Shown here: positions 44,680-53,769 of the stretch, piece after piece
How positions within the stretch are numbered: the first letter of the stretch is position 1
Layout of the letters: each line of letters opens with the position of its first letter
Assembly: GCF_002263495.1 (NCBI RefSeq)
Contig: NZ_CP022753.1
Coordinates: 496,001-560,000 of the forward strand
Direction: 5' to 3'
Origin: Nocardiopsis gilva YIM 90087
GTDB taxonomy: Bacteria; Actinomycetota; Actinomycetes; Streptosporangiales; Streptosporangiaceae
Length of the DNA stretch: 64,000 nt
Notes under the pieces: model-generated
What the model was told of the DNA's origin: nothing
Databases searched by the model: none
Seen by the model: only the letters and a program-made list of their open reading frames with translations
Made by a program: the position numbers and the translations under genes

Positions 44680-45849
44680 CTACCTGCCGCAGAACTCGGC
44701 TTCGAAGACGTCTTGGTAGAGCTGGCCGTCTTCCAGCCAGTCGCCGTTGATTTGGAAGGTCAGGCTGTGGGAGCCATCCGCAGTCGTGGCCGAGCTGGTC
44801 AAGGAGCCCCAGACGATGCCGTCGTGGCCGTAGACCTTCTTGCCGCAGGAGAGGGTGCGGACGATCAGGGCGAGGCCGTAGTCGTAGAACGTGCCCGTCT
44901 CGACCGTGGTGAGGAGTTCTTCCTGCTGGGCGGGCTGGAGCAGGTCGCCCTTCATCAGGGCGCTGTAGAAGCGGTTGAGGTTGCCGGTGGTGCTGATGAT
45001 CTCGCCGGTGGCGCCGGACCAGGCCGGGTTGTATTCGGTGGCGTCGTAGATCTCCGGGCCGGGATCGGCGGCGTACAGCTTTGAGTAGCCGATCGGGTGC
45101 GGCGAAGGCATCGTCGGGTCGGTGCCCGGGAACGTCGTCTCGGTCAGGCCCAGTGGCTTGAGGATGCGCTGCTCGGCCTCATGGGCGTAGGAGTTTCCGG
45201 TGACGTTTTCGATGATCATGCCCGCGAGCACGAAGTTGGTGTTGGAGTAGTTCCAGTCCGTCCCGGGCTCGAAGTCCGGCTCGTACTTGAGCGCCATATC
45301 CACGATCTGCTGGGGCGTCCTGGTCTCATAGCGGTGCTTCAGGAAGCCCTCGCCGTTCATGTACTCCCGCCACTCGGGGGTCGACACCATGTCGTGGACC
45401 CCGCTGGTGTGGTTGAGGAGCTGGCGGATGGTGACTTTGTTTCCGTCGTACCCGTTGCCCTGCAGCACACCGGGCAACCGGCTCTCGACGGAGTCGTCGA
45501 GGCTCAGCTTCCCCTCCGCCTCCAGCTGCAGGATGACGACGGTGATGAAGGATTTGGTGGTGCTTCCCGCGCGTATGTGGTCCTCGGGTGTGCGTTCGCG
45601 TCCCGTCGCGGTGTCGGCGGAGCCTGCGGAGCCGAACCACTGCCTTTCGGGTGTCTGCACTTCGGCGGCGACTCCTGGCATCCCGGCCTCGACCAGAGCG
45701 TCGAGAGCGGCCTGGGTAGTTCCATGCGTCGCTTCTGTCTCCGCTGCGGAAGCAGCGGTGGTGGAGCATGCCAGCGCGACCGCGGCGGTGATGGTGGCCG
45801 CCGCGCTTCTGAACAGAACGCGGTGTCCTCGCGCTTCCTGCCGTGACAT
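44680..45849 (-). CDS. Secreted serine hydrolase, class C beta-lactamase/D-Ala-D-Ala carboxypeptidase family
   Basis: 389 residues. Signal peptide (about 1-35, ending ASAAE), then the S12/beta-lactamase fold with STTKS (SxxK), YSN (YxN) and HDG in place of KTG. Similar to actinomycete D-alanyl-D-alanine carboxypeptidases and esterases. ATG 45849 (MSRQEARGHR) with GAAAGG before it. Monocistronic between tRNA-Ser and an acetyltransferase gene. Substrate cannot be told from sequence. Confidence 0.88.
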   Translation of the reverse strand: MSRQEARGHRVLFRSAAATITAAVALACSTTAASAAETEATHGTTQAALDALVEAGMPGVAAEVQTPERQWFGSAGSADTATGRERTPEDHIRAGSTTKSFITVVILQLEAEGKLSLDDSVESRLPGVLQGNGYDGNKVTIRQLLNHTSGVHDMVSTPEWREYMNGEGFLKHRYETRTPQQIVDMALKYEPDFEPGTDWNYSNTNFVLAGMIIENVTGNSYAHEAEQRILKPLGLTETTFPGTDPTMPSPHPIGYSKLYAADPGPEIYDATEYNPAWSGATGEIISTTGNLNRFYSALMKGDLLQPAQQEELLTTVETGTFYDYGLALIVRTLSCGKKVYGHDGIVWGSLTSSATTADGSHSLTFQINGDWLEDGQLYQDVFEAEFCGR

Positions 45850-46019
45850 ACAGATGCCTTTCAAAGGGGTGAGCGTCTGAATGATCAAACAGGAGGGAAG
45901 TGTACGCGCCCGCCAATAGTCGAGAGCATGGGGGTTGCTAATGGGGCAGCTGCATTCCAGCCAGGATTCTTTGTTGGTGTTTTGGAAGGCTGCTCTTGAT
46001 CAGGGTAATGTGAAAATTT

Positions 46020-46943
46020 CTAGTTTGTGGGCAGGGCGGAGAGGCCAGGGATGTCTGGGGTATCGACTCGCCAGCCGTCACCCCTGGCTGCTTCCTCGAA
46101 GATCTTGATTTTGTAGGCGAGGCCCTCCGGCGCTCCGATGTCGCTGTGTAGCGGGGCTTCCTTCCAGGCCTCTTGGGAGCGAACCAGTGGCCAGCCGTCC
46201 ATTGCGAGGCGGAGCGCCAGAGTCGCCTTTCCGTGCAGAAGCACGCTCCAGCCGGTATCGCTGGCCGCAAGTTCGCGTTGGAGGTCTGTCTCCTGGAGGA
46301 GCAGGCGAGTTCCGTCGCGTTCAGCGGCGACAAGCGGCCGCATCGCGCCGTCGTGTTCGACCAGGAGGGTCGTCTTGTCCTGGTCCGAGTGGAACGTGTG
46401 GTGTGGGAACCGGCGGTCCCGGGCGAGGGCGATTCCGTGCTTCCAATTCGCGACCCGCAGGCCCCGACCGAGGTAGAACTTGAGCGAGTCCTGCCAGGCC
46501 CAGTGGGTTTCCAAGTGAATTCCACCCAGCCCCTCGGCGATCGCGGCGTTGTACACCGTTTCCAGGACCCGAGACGCGATACCAGATCGTCGGACGCCGG
46601 GATGGACATAGAGCGATTGCAGGCGGACGGAGTCGAATCCGACGACATGCGTGCCCACGCCAAGGGTTCCGACGACGCCCCCTTCGGTGACCAGCCAGTA
46701 CCTGGTGGCGAAATCGTCCTCGTCGCATTCCCACAGGTTGCGGTCGCGCAGATTCCCCACCCGCTGCTGTTGCTCTCCTGAAGTCATGGTGCGGGGGTCA
46801 AGGAACTCCTCGAAAGCGAGTTCGCAGAACGACGCAAGTTCCCACCGGCGAAAACGCCGACCCTCGCCGACACCGACCGGGCAGAACGCCGGGCTCGCGC
46901 ACAGACGAGCGTTGAGTCGATCCAGCCGTTTCTGCTGATGCAT
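46020..46943 (-). CDS. GNAT-family N-acetyltransferase
   Basis: 307 residues. The N-terminal half carries a GNAT fold with SLYVHPGVRRSGIASRVLE (acetyl-CoA loop) and GIHLETHWAWQDSLKFYLGRG. The C-terminal 120 residues are a separate beta-rich region of unknown role. ATG 46943 preceded by AGGGAG at five bases. Substrate unknown. Confidence 0.82.
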   Translation of the reverse strand: MHQQKRLDRLNARLCASPAFCPVGVGEGRRFRRWELASFCELAFEEFLDPRTMTSGEQQQRVGNLRDRNLWECDEDDFATRYWLVTEGGVVGTLGVGTHVVGFDSVRLQSLYVHPGVRRSGIASRVLETVYNAAIAEGLGGIHLETHWAWQDSLKFYLGRGLRVANWKHGIALARDRRFPHHTFHSDQDKTTLLVEHDGAMRPLVAAERDGTRLLLQETDLQRELAASDTGWSVLLHGKATLALRLAMDGWPLVRSQEAWKEAPLHSDIGAPEGLAYKIKIFEEAARGDGWRVDTPDIPGLSALPTN

Positions 46944-47368
46944 CGGAACTCCCTGGGAGAACGCCACTATTGGCGCCAGTTTTGCACGTTGGCGCAGAGG
47001 CGGTTGGGGGAATTCGGTATTACGGCGGCGGGATGAACGATGCCAGGGTGGCAGCGGGGACCTTCACCTTCGGTGGCAGACGGATCCGGGGACGGCGGCA
47101 TCAGGCCCGAGGTGATCGGGGCGACGCCGTGGATGGTCGTTGCGGCTGTTCGTGCGGCTATTGCTGATGGGTGGGAACCGAAGCGGCCTGGGTCGGCGCA
47201 TCAGTTGGTGATGTGAGGGCGCTGTGGTGCGCGTGTTTGCGGCCGCTCGTGGTTGGGGTGTCGATCTTGTGTCAGGCCAGCCGTGCCTGGTGAGGTGGGC
47301 GGCAGATCCGGATAATTGAGTACCCGTACTCATGCGGTCGAGGGGGCGGGAGAGGAAGGATCGGCGTC
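46944..47368. other. Intergenic region with a gene fragment
   Basis: 425 bases. Contains a possible C-terminal gene fragment (47094-47216) and no intact gene. Confidence 0.4.
47094..47216 (+). pseudogene. Possible C-terminal fragment of a hypothetical gene
   Basis: Frame reads GGIRPEVIGATPWMVVAAVR, then AAIADGWEPKRPGSAHQL and a TGA. The alternating frame just upstream reads protein-like GTFTFGGRRIRG, as if a frameshift separated them. The GW-P--PG ending is a pattern I associate with small hypothetical proteins. Weak evidence. Confidence 0.3.
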
Positions 47369-47827
47369 ATGGACAAGAGCTCGGAGAGACTTTCACGGTG
47401 CGTGCTTGTCGGGGCCGGGGTCGGAGCCGTTGCTGGGAGTGTCGCCTACTTCGTCGCGCAAGGTGTCGGATGGGTGGTCGGGCAGGTTGCTCCGTCCCCT
47501 GACGCCAACATTGGGCTTGGGCTGGCGATGATGGCGTTGACGCCGGCCATCGCCGGGCTGGTGGCATGGCCCGGACTCAGGTGGCAGCGGGTGCCCGGTG
47601 CCGGTCTCAGTTCCGTGTGGGCGGTGATCTTCTTCTACGTGCTGTTGTTGCCCCTCAGGGTGCTGATGTCGGCGTTGGACGGCAGTGTCGCCGGAGGGCT
47701 GTTCGATCCCGCTCCTCCGCTTGGGTTCGTCGTGGCGGGGGCGGTTCCGATGGCAATCGCCACCGCGCTGGGTGTGGTGGCCGGGCGTGCGATCGCCCTG
47801 CGGAAGCGGACTGCTTCGACCACGTGA
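47369..47827 (+). CDS. Small integral membrane protein, unknown
   Basis: 152 residues with four membrane helices (VLVGAGVGAVAGSVAYFV, IGLGLAMMALTPAIAGLVAW, VWAVIFFYVLLLPLRVLM, LGFVVAGAVPMAIATALG). No family recognised. ATG 47369 preceded by GAGAGGAAGG. Confidence 0.7.
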   Translation: MDKSSERLSRCVLVGAGVGAVAGSVAYFVAQGVGWVVGQVAPSPDANIGLGLAMMALTPAIAGLVAWPGLRWQRVPGAGLSSVWAVIFFYVLLLPLRVLMSALDGSVAGGLFDPAPPLGFVVAGAVPMAIATALGVVAGRAIALRKRTASTT

Positions 47828-47901
47828 GACCGTGAGGCGCCGGTCATCTTGATCGTTTGAAGCTGCTGGATGGTTGTGGGAAGTCTGTTTAGTCTTCTTG
47901 T

Positions 47902-48807
47902 ATGAACGACTGGGACCTCCGCAAGCTGCGGCTGCTGCGGACGCTCGACGAACTGGGCACAGTGCGGGCGACGGCCGAGGCGCTGCGGATGACACCGTCC
48001 GGGGTTTCGCAGCAGCTGGCCATGCTCTCCCGCGAGCTCGGTGTGCCGATGCTCGAAGCGCATGGGCGCCGGGTGCGGCTGACGAGTGCCGCGCACGTTG
48101 TTCTGCGTCACGCGGATGCCCTGTTCGCGCAGGTCGAGCGTGCGCAGGCGGAGTTGGAGGAGCACCAGCGGGGCGAAGCCGGTGAGGTACGTGTCGGGGC
48201 GTTCGCCACGGCGATTCCCGGATTGGTGATCCCGGCGGTGAAGCGGCTGCGGCGGAGTCATCCGCGGCTGGCCGTGCGCGTCCGTGAGGCCGAGGCCGCT
48301 GAGGTGTACGACCTGCTCGCGGGCGGGGAGATCGAGATCGCTCTCTCCCTGGCCGTCGACGCTCCCACCTCCGGCGATACGCGGTTCACCCGGTCGTCGC
48401 TGCTGGCTGATCCGCTGGATGTCGCTGTTCCCGTCGGCCATCGGCTGGCCGGTACCCCCGGGCTGCGGTTGGCCGACCTCGCGGACGAGGCCTGGATCTA
48501 CGGAGACTCCGGCCCCTGGCGCGACATCACGCTGACGGCCTGCGCCGATGCCGGGTTCGTCCCGGAGCGCGCGCACGTGGCGTCGAACTGGGCGGCGATT
48601 CTGGCGATGGTCGGCGCCGGGATGGGGGTCGCTCTGGTCCCTCGGCTCGCCGCTCCCGAGAGCGGCCCGGATGTCGCTATCCGGGTGCTGCACGCCGATC
48701 GGCCCCGGCGCCATGTGGTGTCCGCCGTTCGGGCCGGGGCTGAGGACCGACCGCATGTGGCGCAGGTTCTGCGTGCTCTGGACCAGGCGGTGGCGACTCG
48801 AGGGTGA
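47902..48807 (+). CDS. LysR-family transcriptional regulator
   Basis: 301 residues. N-terminal helix-turn-helix (LRLLRTLDELGTVRATAEAL, RMTPSGVSQQLAMLSREL) and a periplasmic-binding-like effector domain (about 90-300, starting GEVRVGAFATAI). ATG 47902; TTTAGT eight bases before it suggests a leaderless start. The next gene is an allantoicase in the same orientation about 200 bases away, so a link to purine or allantoin use is possible but unproven. Confidence 0.9.
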   Translation: MNDWDLRKLRLLRTLDELGTVRATAEALRMTPSGVSQQLAMLSRELGVPMLEAHGRRVRLTSAAHVVLRHADALFAQVERAQAELEEHQRGEAGEVRVGAFATAIPGLVIPAVKRLRRSHPRLAVRVREAEAAEVYDLLAGGEIEIALSLAVDAPTSGDTRFTRSSLLADPLDVAVPVGHRLAGTPGLRLADLADEAWIYGDSGPWRDITLTACADAGFVPERAHVASNWAAILAMVGAGMGVALVPRLAAPESGPDVAIRVLHADRPRRHVVSAVRAGAEDRPHVAQVLRALDQAVATRG

Positions 48808-49012
48808 GGTCGAGGCGTACCTGGTTCTGGCGGCGACAGGGCCGATGGGCGCCGTCAGCGATGAGGCTGCCTTAGCCGATGCGCGCTCGTTTGTTCAGTG
48901 ATGATGAACAGGCTGAGCGAAAAGTTTTGCTATACATGACCGTTTGTCCGGTGCGAGAGTAAGAGGTGTCCAGGATTGTGGTGATTGCTCTTCTTTGAGG
49001 GGTTGATTCCTT

Positions 49013-50179
49013 TTGGGTGACGTGGCTGGTTCTCTGGCTCAGGATCCGCATGTGAACGACGCGCAGCCGTACAGCGGCGGCGACCCCTACGCCGACTACC
49101 GGGACGGCGACTTTGGATTCACCGACCTGGCCGACCTAGCCGACCGGCGCCTGGGCGGCTCGGTGATCGCGGCCAACGACGAGTTCTTCGCAGAACGCGA
49201 GAACCTGCTCAGACGCGAGCCCGCGCACTTCGACCCCGAGGCCTTCGGCCACAAGGGCAAGGTCATGGACGGCTGGGAGACACGGCGCCGTCGGGGGACC
49301 GGCGCCGACGCCCCGCACCCCGGCGACGACGACCACGACTGGGCGCTCATCCGGCTCGGCGCCCCCGGCGTCATCCGCGGCGTCATCGTCGACACCGCCC
49401 ACTTCCGGGGCAACTACCCCCAGCAGGTCGCCATCGAGGCCGCCCACGTCGAGGGCACCCCCACCCCCGAGCAGCTGCTCGCCGACGATGTCACCTGGGT
49501 CGAAATCGTGCCGCGCAGCCCGGTGCGGGGTCATGCCGCGAACGGTTTCCCGGTCGGCGTCGAGCGCCGCTTCACGCACCTGCGGCTCAAGCAGTTCCCC
49601 GACGGCGGCATCGCCCGGCTGCGTGTGCACGGCGAGGTCGTTGCCGACCCGAGGTGGCTCGCCACGCTGGGCACCATCGATCTCGCCGCGCTGGAGAACG
49701 GAGGCGCGGTCGAGGACGCCTCGGACCGCTTCTTCTCCTCCCCCGCGAACATGATCCTCCCGGACCGCTCGCGCAAGATGGACGACGGCTGGGAGAACCG
49801 GCGCCGCCGCGACCGCGGCAACGACTGGGTCCGCCTGCGCCTCGCCGAGCAGGGCGAGATTCGCGCCGTCGAGATCGACACCGCCTACTACAAGGGCAAT
49901 GCCGCGGGCTGGGTGGCCGTCTCCGGGTGCGACGCGGCCGTGTCCGACTCCGCCGACGCCGACGCGTGGTTCCCGCTCCTCGCGCGCGTCCCGCTGCAGC
50001 CCGACACCGTGCACCGCTTCCACCTCGACGAACGGCGCCCCGTCACGCACGTCCGGCTGGACGTCTTCCCCGACGGCGGTATCGCCCGCGTCCGGCTCCA
50101 CGGGGCGCTGACCACGCTCGGTGAGAAGGCCCTGGGCGAGCGCTGGAGCGCGTTGACCGCCGAAGGCTCCGATTTCTGA
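49013..50179 (+). CDS. alc: Allantoicase
   Basis: Hydrolyses allantoate to ureidoglycolate and urea in purine nitrogen use. 388 residues with the two tandem family repeats: the first with GKVMDGWETRRRRG, VDTAHFRGNYPQQ and FPDGGIARLRVHG, the second with SRKMDDGWENRRRR, IDTAYYKGNAAGW and FPDGGIARVRLHG. A TTG at 49013 has GAGGGG ten bases before it; GTG 49022 is the alternative. Other purine-degradation genes are not in the window. A strong terminator follows. Confidence 0.93.
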   Translation: MGDVAGSLAQDPHVNDAQPYSGGDPYADYRDGDFGFTDLADLADRRLGGSVIAANDEFFAERENLLRREPAHFDPEAFGHKGKVMDGWETRRRRGTGADAPHPGDDDHDWALIRLGAPGVIRGVIVDTAHFRGNYPQQVAIEAAHVEGTPTPEQLLADDVTWVEIVPRSPVRGHAANGFPVGVERRFTHLRLKQFPDGGIARLRVHGEVVADPRWLATLGTIDLAALENGGAVEDASDRFFSSPANMILPDRSRKMDDGWENRRRRDRGNDWVRLRLAEQGEIRAVEIDTAYYKGNAAGWVAVSGCDAAVSDSADADAWFPLLARVPLQPDTVHRFHLDERRPVTHVRLDVFPDGGIARVRLHGALTTLGEKALGERWSALTAEGSDF

Positions 50180-50198
50180 GGCCGCCGCCTCTCTGTCT

Positions 50199-50253
50199 CC
50201 CGCCGCCTCACCCACGCGCCCCTACCGGTTCCTCCGGCGGGTGAGGCGGCGGG
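50199..50253 (+). terminator. Terminator of allantoicase gene
   Basis: Perfect 15-bp stem (CCCGCCGCCTCACCC / GGGTGAGGCGGCGGG) with a 25-base loop. Confidence 0.8.
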
Positions 50254-50306
50254 TTCCTGCTCTGGTCCCGGCGGCGATTTCCTCCCGCGGGGATCTTGGC
50301 GCGGAT

Positions 50307-50324
50307 GGTTACTCGCGAGTAACC
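50307..50324. promoter_or_regulatory. 18-base perfect palindrome over the thioesterase promoter
   Basis: GGTTACTCGCGAGTAACC. Its right arm contains TAACCT (50320-50325), a -10 box seven bases before the ATG at 50333. A dimeric repressor, for example of TetR type, bound here would block transcription. Confidence 0.65.
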
Positions 50325-50332
50325 TGGGCGCC

Positions 50333-50797
50333 ATGACAACCATGAGCGCCGAACAGGCGGAGCTGGTCAAGTCCGGATTCCTCGCGGCGGTGCCGTTCGC
50401 CCGGACCCTGGGCGTCGAGTTCATCGAACTCGACCTCGACCGAGCCGTCATGCGGCTTCCGGACAACGACAAGCACCACAACCACGTCGGCGGCCCGCAC
50501 GCCGGTGCGATGTTCACGCTGGCCGAGTCGGCCTCGGGCGCCATCGTGATCGGAGCCTTCGGCGACCAGCTGAACCGCGCCGTTCCGCTCGCCGTCAAGG
50601 CGGAGATCGGCTACCAGAAGCTCGCGATGGGCGACGTCATCGCGGACGCGCGGCTCACCCGGACGCGCGACGAGGTCATCGCCGAGCTCGACGCCGGTCA
50701 GCGGCCCGAGTTCGCCGTCGAGATCGAGCTGCGCACCGAGGACGGGACCGTCACCGGCGCGATGACGGTCGTCTGGACACTGAAGCCGAAGAAGTGA
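50333..50797 (+). CDS. Hotdog-fold thioesterase-like protein (DUF4442/PaaI type)
   Basis: 154 residues. Hotdog fold with HHNHVGGPHAGAMFTLAESA as the helix-bearing segment, and KAEIGYQKLAMGDVIADA. Likely an acyl-CoA thioesterase; substrate unknown. ATG 50333, probably leaderless, under a perfect palindromic operator. Confidence 0.85.
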   Translation: MTTMSAEQAELVKSGFLAAVPFARTLGVEFIELDLDRAVMRLPDNDKHHNHVGGPHAGAMFTLAESASGAIVIGAFGDQLNRAVPLAVKAEIGYQKLAMGDVIADARLTRTRDEVIAELDAGQRPEFAVEIELRTEDGTVTGAMTVVWTLKPKK

Positions 50798-51028
50798 CGT
50801 GAGTGGCGTCAGGGACGCACGCCGCGCCCGGCTGACAGTTCTGCCGGTGCGTGTCTGATCTGCCTGTGTGCGTCTGGCCGCGCCGTGGCCTCCGCCCGGC
50901 CCGGCCGCCTCCTCGGCGGGGCCGACATCCGTTCGTCCACCTGTTCGGTCGAAATGTCGGTCCGTCGGGGTACGGTCACTCCCGACCGGGGCAAACCCCT
51001 GGTGGAGAGCAATGCAGCGGGAGGCCGT

Positions 51029-52183
51029 GTGAGATTCCGAGTAGACCGCGACGCGTTCGCCGAAGCCGTGGCGTGGACGGCCCGCGCCCTTCCCGCACGT
51101 CCCTCCATGCCGGTGCTCGCCGGTATGCGCCTGGAGCTGCCCAGTGGCTCCTCCGCCCTGCGCCTGTCGAGCTTCGACTACGAAGTATCCGCACGGGCCG
51201 AGGTCGACGTCGACGCCGAGGAGGGCGGCGCCGTCCTGGTATCCGGCCGGCTGCTCGCCGAGATCGCCCGCAACCTCCCCGCCCAGCCGGTGAACATGGA
51301 GTGCGACGCCACGCGGGTGCTCGTCACCTGCGGCAGCGCCCGCTTCACCCTGCTCACCCTCCCGCTGGAGGACTACCCCACCCTCCCGGAGATGCCGCGC
51401 ACCACCGGCTCCCTCGCCGCCGACGCGTTCGCGACGGCGGCGCGCCAGGTGGTCCCGGCGGCGAGCCGCGACGACACGCTGCCCATGCTCACCGGCGTCA
51501 ACCTCGCCTTCTCCGGCGATTCGCTCATCCTCGCCGCCACCGACCGCTACCGCATCGCCGTCCGCGAGCTGTGGTGGCGCTCCGAGCACCCCGACCTGGC
51601 CACCTCAGCGCTGGTTCCGGCGCGCACGCTGAACGACATCGTGCGCTCGCTCGTCCCGGGCTCCAACGTCGACATCGCGCTGTCCACGGTCGCCGCCGGC
51701 GGCGGCGTCACCCTCGCGCCGGGCGAGGGCATGATCGGCTTCGAGAACAGCGGGCGCCGCACCACCACCCGGCTCATCGACAGCGACTTCGTCAAGTACG
51801 AGTCCCGCTTCCCCAGCGACTTCTCCGCGCGCGCCGAGGTCGCCACCGCCCCGCTCACCGAGGCGGTGAAGCGGGTGGCGCTGGTGGCCGACCGCAGCAC
51901 CCCGCTGCGCCTCTCTTTCACCGCGGACGAGGTCGTGCTGGAGGCGGGCTCCGGTGACGACGCGCAGGCTGTGGAGGCCCTGGGGGTCAAGTACCACGGC
52001 GATCCGATGCGGGTGGCCTTCAGCCCCGAGTACTTCCTCGACGGCCTCGGCGGGGTGCAGAGCGAGACCGCTCACCTGCACTTCACCATGCCGACCAAGC
52101 CCGCGGTGATCTCCGATGTCCCCGCGGACGAGGGCGGCCGCCCCGAGTTCCGCTACCTGGTGATGCCGCTCCGGGTCTCCTGA
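51029..52183 (+). CDS. dnaN: DNA polymerase III beta clamp, paralogue
   Basis: 384 residues, three-domain sliding clamp (domains about 1-120, 125-245, 250-384): MRFRVDRDAFAEAVAWTARA, LPMLTGVNLAFSGDSLILAATDRYR, and a C-terminus ending EFRYLVMPLRVS, the family pattern ending in MP-R. GTG 51029 has GGGAGG at good distance. It is not next to dnaA, recF or gyrB, so probably a second clamp rather than the oriC copy; actinomycetes often have such paralogues. Confidence 0.88.
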   Translation: MRFRVDRDAFAEAVAWTARALPARPSMPVLAGMRLELPSGSSALRLSSFDYEVSARAEVDVDAEEGGAVLVSGRLLAEIARNLPAQPVNMECDATRVLVTCGSARFTLLTLPLEDYPTLPEMPRTTGSLAADAFATAARQVVPAASRDDTLPMLTGVNLAFSGDSLILAATDRYRIAVRELWWRSEHPDLATSALVPARTLNDIVRSLVPGSNVDIALSTVAAGGGVTLAPGEGMIGFENSGRRTTTRLIDSDFVKYESRFPSDFSARAEVATAPLTEAVKRVALVADRSTPLRLSFTADEVVLEAGSGDDAQAVEALGVKYHGDPMRVAFSPEYFLDGLGGVQSETAHLHFTMPTKPAVISDVPADEGGRPEFRYLVMPLRVS

Positions 52184-52242
52184 CCCGGGTCGAGGCCGCC
52201 GACCTCCGCCGTGTCCCGCCGCCCGATCCCGATGGGGGCTAG

Positions 52243-53343
52243 TTGTACTGACCACTGAGGTTGGTGACATACCGGGACAAGTTGGACACAAAAGGAGGGC
52301 CTTCGGTATCGGTGTGGATGTCTGACGTCCGCCCCGAGCACCGCAAGGCCCTCAATGCCTCACGCTACCCACACCAACGCCAAACTCGCACCCGCCGGCC
52401 GCCTCGCGCTGGCCCGCTGCATCGTCGATGCCCACTGGCCCCTGCGCCGGGCCGCCGAGCGCTTCCAGGTCAGCCCCACCACCGCCCAACGCTGGGCCGC
52501 CCGCTACCGCCAACACGGACCGGCCGGGATGGCCGACGCCTCCAGCCGCCCGCACCACTCGCCCCGACGCACCCCCACCCGCCGCGAACGCCGCGTCATC
52601 AAACTCCGCGCCACCCGCCGGTGGGGCCCGGCCCGCATCGCCGGACACCTGGGCATGCACGCCTCCACCGTCCACCGCATCCTGACCCGCTACCGAATGC
52701 CCCGCCTGGCCCACACCGACCGGGCCACCGGGCGGGCGGTGCGCCGCTACGAGCGCGACCGGCCCGGCGAACTCCTCCACGTCGACGTCAAGAAGCTCGG
52801 CCGCGTCCCCGACGGCGGCGGCCACCGCACCACCGGGCGCGCCCAAGGCAAGCGCAACGCCCGCGCCACCACCACGACCCGCAGGAACTCCCACCCCGTG
52901 CTGGGCTACGGCTACCTGCACACCGCCATCGACGACCACTCGCGGCTCGCCTACACCGAGATCCTGGCCGACGAGAAGAAGGAGACCGCGGCGGGATTCT
53001 GGCAGCGGGCCCACGCCTACTTCGCCTCAGCGGGCATCACCGTGCAGCGGGTGCTGACCGACAACGGGTCCTGCTACACCTCACGCCTGTGGCGCGATGC
53101 CCTGGCCGGAGCCGGGATCACGCACAAGCGCACCCGCCCGTATCGGCCCCAGACCAACGGCAAGGTCGAGCGGTTCCACCGCACCCTGGCCGACGAATGG
53201 GCCTACGCCCGGGCCTACACATCCGAGGCCCAACGGCGAGCGGCGCTCCCGGCGTGGCTGCATCACTACAATCACCACCGGTTCCACACCGCGATCGACG
53301 GTCCTCCCGCCTCCCGCGTCACCAACCTCTCAGGACGGAACAA
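52243..53343 (+). mobile_element. IS481-family insertion sequence, apparently intact
   Basis: 1101 bases with imperfect terminal inverted repeats of about 29 bases: left end TTGTACTGACCACTGAGG then TTGGTGAC; right end (complement) TTGTTCCGTCCTGAGAGG then TTGGTGAC. Flanked by CTAG on both sides (52239-52242 and 53344-53347), a 4-base target duplication. One transposase gene fills it. IS481 elements are known to target CTAG-containing sites. Confidence 0.92.
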
Positions 53344-53347
53344 CTAG
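52355..53347 (+). CDS. IS481-family DDE transposase
   Basis: 330 residues. N-terminal helix-turn-helix segments (VDAHWPLRRAAERFQVSPTT and RRWGPARIAGHLGMHASTV), then an rve integrase core with D in LLHVDVKKLG, D in VLTDNGSCY and E in KVERFHRTLADEW. No frameshift. Its TAG stop (53345-53347) is outside the element and comes from the CTAG target site. Confidence 0.95.
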   Translation: MPHATHTNAKLAPAGRLALARCIVDAHWPLRRAAERFQVSPTTAQRWAARYRQHGPAGMADASSRPHHSPRRTPTRRERRVIKLRATRRWGPARIAGHLGMHASTVHRILTRYRMPRLAHTDRATGRAVRRYERDRPGELLHVDVKKLGRVPDGGGHRTTGRAQGKRNARATTTTRRNSHPVLGYGYLHTAIDDHSRLAYTEILADEKKETAAGFWQRAHAYFASAGITVQRVLTDNGSCYTSRLWRDALAGAGITHKRTRPYRPQTNGKVERFHRTLADEWAYARAYTSEAQRRAALPAWLHHYNHHRFHTAIDGPPASRVTNLSGRNN

Positions 53348-53769
53348 TCCGGCCAGCCTTCGGTGCTGCGCGGGGTCTCGTCGTCCACCGGGCGCAGTTC
53401 GTAGTGCAGCGTGCGGTAGCGCAGCAGCCGGTGCGAGATCGGCACCGCCCAGCGTTGCAGGAAGGGGTGGCGACGGCCGAGCATGCGCGCGGCGCGCTGG
53501 GCCTCGTCGCCTTCGAGGAGCCGAACGTCGCAGCGGATGGCAGCGCCGGTCGGCTGGCCGCGGAAGGTGCACGGACGCAGGTCAGCCACCGGATGCGCCC
53601 GCAGCCGCTTGGCCTTGCCCGAGTCCTCCCATGTTCGGAAGAGCACACGATCGTTGTCGACGACGATACTCACGGGGGTACTCACGCAGTGCATGCCGTC
53701 GCGGCGGTAGGTCGTGAGCAGGGCCGTCTTGTAACCGTGGAACAGCTTGAGGAGGGTGGCTGCCGACAT
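53344..53769 (-). CDS. PPOX-class flavin/F420-binding split-barrel protein
   Basis: 141 residues, split beta-barrel of the pyridoxamine-phosphate-oxidase superfamily, similar to the Rv2061-type F420-dependent group: YKTALLTTYRRDGMHCVSTP, VLFRTWEDSGKAKRLRAHP and RCDVRLLEGDEAQRAARML. ATG 53769 has GGGAG before it. Its TAG stop lies in the right-hand CTAG of the IS element, so insertion left the protein intact. Confidence 0.82.
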   Translation of the reverse strand: MSAATLLKLFHGYKTALLTTYRRDGMHCVSTPVSIVVDNDRVLFRTWEDSGKAKRLRAHPVADLRPCTFRGQPTGAAIRCDVRLLEGDEAQRAARMLGRRHPFLQRWAVPISHRLLRYRTLHYELRPVDDETPRSTEGWPD

